A stretch of 11,938 bases of DNA from an uncultured Actinomycetes bacterium (GTDB lineage: Bacteria; Actinomycetota; Actinomycetes; S36-B12): contig CAJIYV010000113.1 in the NCBI GenBank assembly GCA_905181745.1, positions 1-11,938 on the forward strand, read 5' to 3'. The translations under genes were made by a program, and so were the position numbers. The notes under the pieces are model-generated. The model worked only from the letters and a program-made list of their open reading frames with translations, did no database searches and was not told the DNA's origin. This document shows, piece by piece, positions 8,162-11,938 of this stretch (within the stretch, counting starts at the first letter, position 1; every line of letters starts with the position of its first letter).

Positions 8162-9850
8162 ATGGCACACATGAAGCCCCGTAGTGGCGAAGTAACCGAC
8201 GGATTAGAGCGTGCTGCAGCCCGTGGCATGCTGCGAGCAGTGGGCATGTCAGATGAAGACTTCCCTAAACCGCAGATCGGAATCGCGTCGAGTTGGAATG
8301 AGATCACTCCATGCAATCTATCTCTGGATCGCTTATCGCGAGCAGCAAAAGAGGGTGTGCACGCTGGCGGCGGATTCCCCATGCAATTCGGCACGATTTC
8401 CGTGTCAGACGGCATCTCAATGGGTCACGAGGGCATGCATTTTTCACTCCCAAGTCGAGAGATTATCGCGGATTCGGTCGAGGCAGTAATGCAAGCCGAA
8501 CGCCTTGACGGCATGGTTACTTTTGCCGGATGCGATAAGTCGTTGCCGGGAATGCTGATGGGGGCTGCCCGGATTGATGTGGCCTCGGTTTTCGTTTACG
8601 CCGGATCAATTTTGCCAGGACATGTGAAACTTTCCGATGGAACAGAAAAAGATGTCACCATTATTGATGCATTCGAAGCCGTTGGTGCGTGCGCACGTGG
8701 ACTGATGTCGCGTGAAGATGTCGATCGAATTGAACGTGCAATTTGCCCGGGTGAAGGGGCATGTGGCGGTATGTTTACGGCCAACACGATGGCAAGTGCT
8801 GCCGAGGCCATGGGCATGTCACTGCCAGGTTCGGCTGCGCCACCCGCCGTTGATCGTCGTCGTGACGGGTTCGCTCGTCGCTCTGGTGAAGCTGTTGTTG
8901 AATTGATCCGACAAGGGATCACCACACGGGACATCATTACTCGGCAGTCTTTGGAGAATGCCATTGCAGTTGTGATGGCATTCGGTGGGTCCACAAATGC
9001 GGTACTGCATCTTCTGGCAATCGCTCACGAGGCTGAAGTTGAGTTGCACTTGGAAGATTTTCACCGAATCGGCTCCAAAGTGCCGCTGCTCGCAGACGTA
9101 AAGCCATTTGGCAAGTACGTGATGAGTGACGTCGATCGTGTGGGCGGCGTCCCGGTGATCCTGCGTGCACTCTTTGATGCTGGATTAATTCATGGAGACA
9201 CGCTCACGGTTACAGGGAAAACCATGGCTGAGAATTTGCGTGACATCAATCCACCGGACCCTGATGGAGAAATTTTGCATGCGTCCAAAAATGCAATAGC
9301 CTCGAGTGGCGGAATAACGATCTTGGGTGGCTCTCTCGCCCCCGAAGGCGCCGTAGTGAAAAACGCCGGTGTACCTGTCGAGAAATTTGAGGGCAAAGCG
9401 CGAGTTTTCGAGCGTGAACAATCAGCGATGGCGGCCCTGGAAGACGGCACCATAAATGCCGGTGATGTAGTGGTTATTCGCTATGAAGGACCCAAAGGAG
9501 GTCCAGGCATGCGCGAAATGCTCATGATCACGGGTGCGATCAAGGGGGCCGGACTCGGCAAGGACGTCCTCCTGATCACTGACGGTCGGTTCTCCGGCGG
9601 GACGACCGGGCTGTGCGTAGGGCACGTCGCTCCCGAGGCCGCGGACGGTGGACCGATCGGATTAGTGGCAGAGGGAGATCGTATTGCCATCGATTTGGTT
9701 GCTCGGAGCATTGAACTGCACGTGGACTCGGCCGAGCTTGAGCGTCGGCGGGCAGCCTTTACACCCTTACCCAACAGATATACGCGTGGACTACTGGCCA
9801 AATATGCAAAATTGGTGGGTTCAGCGTCACGCGGGGCGGTTCTCGACTAA
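8162..9850 (+). CDS. ilvD: Dihydroxy-acid dehydratase IlvD
   Basis: IlvD removes water from 2,3-dihydroxy acids to give the 2-keto acids of the valine, isoleucine and leucine pathways. It is a cytosolic Fe-S enzyme of 562 residues. Family cluster-ligand cysteines are seen as C51 (NEITPCN), C124 (GCDKS) and C201 (GACGGMFTANTM). K126 follows C124 as in family members where it coordinates metal after carbamylation. S478 in TDGRFSGGT fits the catalytic base. Two in-frame ATGs (8162 and 8171) are possible: AAAGGA at 8143-8148 is 13 bases from the first and further from the second, so 8162 is kept. The gene starts 9 bases after gatB and probably shares its transcript. Bases 9541-9660, around the conserved C-terminal motif, are clearly richer in GC than the surroundings. 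Cluster type ([2Fe-2S] or [4Fe-4S]) cannot be told. Confidence 0.97.
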   Translation: MAHMKPRSGEVTDGLERAAARGMLRAVGMSDEDFPKPQIGIASSWNEITPCNLSLDRLSRAAKEGVHAGGGFPMQFGTISVSDGISMGHEGMHFSLPSREIIADSVEAVMQAERLDGMVTFAGCDKSLPGMLMGAARIDVASVFVYAGSILPGHVKLSDGTEKDVTIIDAFEAVGACARGLMSREDVDRIERAICPGEGACGGMFTANTMASAAEAMGMSLPGSAAPPAVDRRRDGFARRSGEAVVELIRQGITTRDIITRQSLENAIAVVMAFGGSTNAVLHLLAIAHEAEVELHLEDFHRIGSKVPLLADVKPFGKYVMSDVDRVGGVPVILRALFDAGLIHGDTLTVTGKTMAENLRDINPPDPDGEILHASKNAIASSGGITILGGSLAPEGAVVKNAGVPVEKFEGKARVFEREQSAMAALEDGTINAGDVVVIRYEGPKGGPGMREMLMITGAIKGAGLGKDVLLITDGRFSGGTTGLCVGHVAPEAADGGPIGLVAEGDRIAIDLVARSIELHVDSAELERRRAAFTPLPNRYTRGLLAKYAKLVGSASRGAVLD

Positions 9851-9892
9851 ACCTGCCCCGATGAGCCCGCACGGCTGCGTCGAAGGTCGCAG

Positions 9893-9928
9893 GTGACAAA
9901 GGAGGGCTAACACGTTATGATCCGTGCG
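9893..9928 (+). promoter_or_regulatory. Sigma-70-type promoter of ilvBN
   Basis: The -35 box GTGACA (9893-9898, five of six matching TTGACA) and -10 box TATGAT (9916-9921, five of six matching TATAAT) are separated by exactly 17 bases. Seven bases beyond the -10 box is G9928, the first base of a GTG codon opening the leader peptide, so the transcript would be leaderless. The promoter lies 43 bases after the ilvD stop and lets ilvBN be controlled apart from the upstream genes. Boxes and spacing are read directly; the start site is inferred. Confidence 0.65.
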
Positions 9929-9969
9929 TGTCACATCGGTCACTAGCAGTTATTAGGCGCACGGGCTAA
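9928..9969 (+). CDS. ilvB leader peptide (attenuator), 13 residues
   Basis: The short ORF GTG to TAA reads MSHRSLAVIRRTG. Codons 6, 8 and 9 are Leu (CTA), Val (GTT) and Ile (ATT), the three end products of the pathway encoded downstream, followed by two Arg codons. The GTG coincides with the predicted transcription start, and leaderless translation is common in Actinobacteria. From memory, the streptomycete ilvB leader peptide is also 13 residues long, with an Ile-Leu-Val-Leu run followed by basic residues; this was not checked. A hairpin and a terminator follow, so slow decoding of Leu, Val or Ile codons would be sensed before RNA polymerase reaches ilvB. No ribosome site at proper spacing precedes the GTG, as expected if leaderless. 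The peptide itself probably has no function after being made. Confidence 0.6.
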   Translation: MSHRSLAVIRRTG

Positions 9970-9991
9970 GCAGCAGCCATAATCCGTGCGC
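9957..9991 (+). promoter_or_regulatory. Leader hairpin overlapping the end of the leader ORF
   Basis: GCGCACGG (9957-9964) pairs perfectly with CCGTGCGC (9984-9991), an 8-bp GC-rich stem with a 19-base loop. Its 5' strand lies in the last codons of the leader peptide, just after the Leu-Val-Ile codons, where a stalled or terminating ribosome would control its folding. It ends two bases before the terminator stem. Whether it is the antiterminator or a pause or protector hairpin is unclear. Confidence 0.6.
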
Positions 9992-9993
9992 AG

Positions 9994-10027
9994 CCCTCCG
10001 CAGCCCTTAGGGGACGGGGGGTTTTTT
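9994..10027 (+). terminator. Intrinsic terminator of the ilvBN attenuator
   Basis: CCCTCCG (9994-10000) pairs with CGGGGGG (10015-10021) with one G-U pair. Inside it CCC (10004-10006) pairs with GGG (10011-10013). Six T follow at 10022-10027. It sits between promoter and ilvB start, so it would stop ilvBN transcription unless antitermination occurs. Its place downstream of a leader ORF rather than directly after ilvD argues for attenuation. Confidence 0.78.
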
Positions 10028-10037
10028 ATTACCGAAC

Positions 10038-10049
10038 AAGGAGAGGAGG
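10038..10049 (+). promoter_or_regulatory. Ribosome binding site of ilvB
   Basis: A double purine-rich stretch, AAGGAG followed by AGGAGG, ends 10 bases before ATG 10060. It is the strongest ribosome site in the window. It fixes the ilvB start at 10060 rather than at in-frame ATGs 10087 or 10111. Confidence 0.8.
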
Positions 10050-10059
10050 CGCGGCGATC

Positions 10060-11841
10060 ATGAGTACTTCGCAATCGGCGAGCCATGAGATGAGCTCGGA
10101 GCCGGCCCACATGACTGGAGCACAGAGTTTAATCGCATCATTGGAGGCCTCAGGCGTCGATGTTGTCTTCGGGATCCCTGGCGGAGCGATTCTGCCAGCC
10201 TATGACCCCATGATGGACTCAACCAAGGTCCGACACATTTTGGTGCGCCACGAACAGGGCGCCGGGCATGCTGCTGAAGGGTATGCAAGTGCGACCGGTC
10301 GGGTGGGAGTGTGCATGGCGACAAGTGGTCCAGGGGCAACCAACTTGGTCACCCCGATCGCGGACGCCTACATGGATTCGGTACCCATGGTCGCAATCAC
10401 TGGCCAGGTCCCCAGTACGTCAATCGGCACTGATGCATTCCAAGAGGCTGATATCCGGGGCATCACGATGCCGATCACCAAACATAGTTTTCTGATCACT
10501 GACCCTGCGCAGATCTCTCAGGCGATAGCCGAAGCATTTCATTTGGCATCAACGGGTCGGCCTGGTCCAGTGCTGGTCGACATAGCTAAAGACGCACTAC
10601 AAGCTCAGACAACATTTAACTGGCCAGAGTCGATTAACCTCCCCGGCTACAGCCCGCGCACCCGACCACACTCTAAACAAATCCGCGAGGCTGCGAAGTT
10701 AATTCTTTCCAGTCGACAACCGGTGCTCTACGTCGGTGGCGGGGTTATTCGAGCTAATGCTTCGGCTTCCCTTCGGGTCTTGGCGGAATTGACTGGAATT
10801 CCCGTGGTGACGACACTGATGGCTCGAGGAGCTTTCCCAGATTCTCATACTCAACATTTGGGCATGCCGGGTATGCACGGAACGGTCGCGGCGGTCGGCG
10901 CATTGCAAAAAGCTGACCTGCTCATTACTTTGGGCGCTCGCTTTGATGACCGAGTTACAGGAAAGCTTTCTTCCTTTGCGCCCAACGCAGCAATCATTCA
11001 TGCGGACATTGATCCGGCTGAGATTGGTAAGAATCGCGAAGCTGATATTCCAATTGTGGGCGATATGGCTGAAGTCATACCGGAACTTATTGCTGCCATC
11101 AATGCCGAAATCGAACTGGGAAATATCGGGGACTACGCGGGTTGGTGGTTGCAGCTCAATCGGTTACGAGAGACATACCCATTGGGATACGACCTGCCCA
11201 CTGATGGGAGCCTTTCCCCCCAGTATGTAATCGAACGCCTCGGCATAATTTCCGGCCCTGAATCGATCTACGCAGCGGGCGTGGGGCAGCACCAAATGTG
11301 GGCTGCTCAATTTATTGGTTACGAATATCCCGGTACATGGCTGAACTCGGGTGGGGCCGGAACCATGGGCTACTCGGTGCCCGCAGCGATGGGCGCAAAA
11401 GTGGGCTGCCCTGATAAGACCGTGTGGGCGATCGACGGAGATGGTTGCTTCCAAATGACAAATCAGGAACTTGCCACGTGCACTATTAACGACATTCCGA
11501 TCAAGGTTGCGCTAATTAACAATTCAAGCCTTGGGATGGTTCGACAATGGCAAACGCTTTTTTACAATGAGCGCTATTCAAATACGGATCTCGAATCGCA
11601 CCGATTCCCCGATTTCGTGAAGTTGGCCGAGGCCTATGGTGCGTATGGACTTCAGTGTGACAACCACGAATCGGTTGACGCGACGATTGAAAAAGCGTTA
11701 AGTATCAACGATGCTCCAGTAGTAATTGACTTCGTGGTTCACCGGGATGCAATGGTGTGGCCCATGGTTGCGGCCGGTACCGGAAACGATGAAATCCTTT
11801 ATGCACAATCACTCGCTCCTGACTGGGGGAGTGACGACTAA
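10060..11841 (+). CDS. ilvB: Acetolactate synthase large (catalytic) subunit IlvB
   Basis: IlvB joins two pyruvates, or pyruvate and 2-ketobutyrate, in the first shared step of branched-chain amino acid synthesis, using thiamine diphosphate (ThDP), FAD and Mg2+. It has 593 residues. The ThDP glutamate is E65 in VRHEQGAGHAAEGYA, followed by SGPGATNLVTPIADA (89-103). The FAD-binding middle domain spans roughly 200-350, with LGARFDDRVTGK at 291-302. The C-terminal ThDP/Mg motif runs from GDG (460-462) to NN (487-488). Residues lining the known herbicide site look wild type: P118 in GQVPST, D296 in RFDDR and W497 in GMVRQWQ. About 17 residues precede the conserved MTGAQSLIASLEASGVDVVF, and the strong ribosome site supports including them. 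The stop shares a base with the ilvN start (TAATG), so catalytic and regulatory subunits are coupled. Confidence 0.97.
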   Translation: MSTSQSASHEMSSEPAHMTGAQSLIASLEASGVDVVFGIPGGAILPAYDPMMDSTKVRHILVRHEQGAGHAAEGYASATGRVGVCMATSGPGATNLVTPIADAYMDSVPMVAITGQVPSTSIGTDAFQEADIRGITMPITKHSFLITDPAQISQAIAEAFHLASTGRPGPVLVDIAKDALQAQTTFNWPESINLPGYSPRTRPHSKQIREAAKLILSSRQPVLYVGGGVIRANASASLRVLAELTGIPVVTTLMARGAFPDSHTQHLGMPGMHGTVAAVGALQKADLLITLGARFDDRVTGKLSSFAPNAAIIHADIDPAEIGKNREADIPIVGDMAEVIPELIAAINAEIELGNIGDYAGWWLQLNRLRETYPLGYDLPTDGSLSPQYVIERLGIISGPESIYAAGVGQHQMWAAQFIGYEYPGTWLNSGGAGTMGYSVPAAMGAKVGCPDKTVWAIDGDGCFQMTNQELATCTINDIPIKVALINNSSLGMVRQWQTLFYNERYSNTDLESHRFPDFVKLAEAYGAYGLQCDNHESVDATIEKALSINDAPVVIDFVVHRDAMVWPMVAAGTGNDEILYAQSLAPDWGSDD

Positions 11842-11938
11842 TGTCTCGACACACACTGTCCGTCCTCGTTGAAGATCAGCCTGGTGTCTTGGCCCGGGTG
11901 TCCAGCCTGTTCTCGCGCAGGGGCTTCAACATTGAGTC
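11841..11938 (+). CDS. ilvN: Acetolactate synthase small (regulatory) subunit IlvN, N-terminal fragment
   Basis: Only 32 codons and two further bases lie in the window. The protein starts MSRHTLSVLVEDQPGVLARV and continues with SSLFSRRGFNIES, the opening beta-alpha of an ACT domain in its characteristic IlvN/IlvH form. This subunit binds valine and sets feedback inhibition of IlvB. Its ATG overlaps the ilvB TAA by one base, and GGGGGAG at 11825-11831 is a well-placed ribosome site. The rest is cut off by the window edge. Confidence 0.93.
   Translation, partial: MSRHTLSVLVEDQPGVLARVSSLFSRRGFNIE

Noticed and set aside
9875..9892. CTGCG/CGCAG hairpin after ilvD as a possible ilvD terminator
   Set aside because: The stem has only 5 bp with an 8-base loop and no T run follows.
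9917..9946. ATG ORF reading MIRACHIGH, with AAAGGAGGG about 10 bases upstream
   Set aside because: Its ATG is part of the TATGAT -10 box, so it would lie upstream of the predicted transcript. It has only Ile among the relevant codons. It stays the main alternative leader if the start site proves to lie further upstream.
9901..9999. GGAGGGCT (9901-9908) exactly complementary to AGCCCTCC (9992-9999); also repeat ATCCGTGCG at 9920-9928 and 9982-9990
   Set aside because: The upstream partners lie in or before the promoter and would not be in an RNA starting at 9928. They would matter only with an upstream start site.
1..11938. Search for mobile elements, CRISPR arrays, tRNA or rRNA genes and defence genes
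   Set aside because: Nothing of the kind was seen. Apart from the 9851-10059 gap and the 26 bases before gatC, nearly every base lies in a recognised gene.

Overview
The window is a stretch of actinobacterial chromosome, all on the + strand and densely packed. Two things point to Actinobacteria. One is the gene order: cysteine desulfurase, mnmA, a MetE-like protein, ligA, then gatC-gatA-gatB, then ilvB-ilvN nearby. From memory this order is kept loosely in Mycobacterium and relatives. The other is the protein variants, such as the 'MKPRSGEVTDGLERAAARGM' type of IlvD and the 'QPLWRFLVALSIRHVGPTAA' stretch of LigA. By eye the GC content is only about 50-55 %, low for the phylum. An uncultured, perhaps planktonic, actinobacterial lineage is possible, but the genus cannot be told from this sequence.

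Region 1 (bases 2-4834) is informational and RNA-modification housekeeping. It holds the 3' end of a cysteine desulfurase, which overlaps mnmA by four bases (ATGA). Together they make 2-thiouridine at the tRNA wobble position. Next comes a MetE-like TIM-barrel protein of unknown function, starting at TTG, and then NAD-dependent DNA ligase ligA. Region 2 (4861-8152) is gatC-gatA-gatB with ATGA overlaps at both junctions. It encodes the whole amidotransferase that converts misacylated Glu-tRNA(Gln) and Asp-tRNA(Asn). Region 3 (8162 to the end) makes branched-chain amino acids. ilvD follows gatB after 9 bases and so probably belongs to the upstream operon. A 209-base gap follows, then ilvB and the first 32 codons of ilvN.

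The 9851-10059 gap is the most informative non-coding stretch. It carries a promoter (GTGACA, 17 bases, TATGAT) whose predicted first transcribed base is the G of a GTG codon. That codon opens a 13-codon ORF, MSHRSLAVIRRTG, with adjacent Leu, Val and Ile codons. After it come an 8-bp GC-rich hairpin and a strong intrinsic terminator with six T, then a good ribosome site and ilvB. This is the layout of a ribosome-mediated attenuator controlling ilvBN by branched-chain amino acid supply, with a leaderless leader peptide.

Other points worth a second look are the apparent loss of metal-binding residues in the MetE-like protein, a roughly 120-bp GC-rich island inside ilvD, and an extended charged insert in LigA. 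I found no mobile element, CRISPR array, tRNA, rRNA or defence-like system, and no wholly new system.
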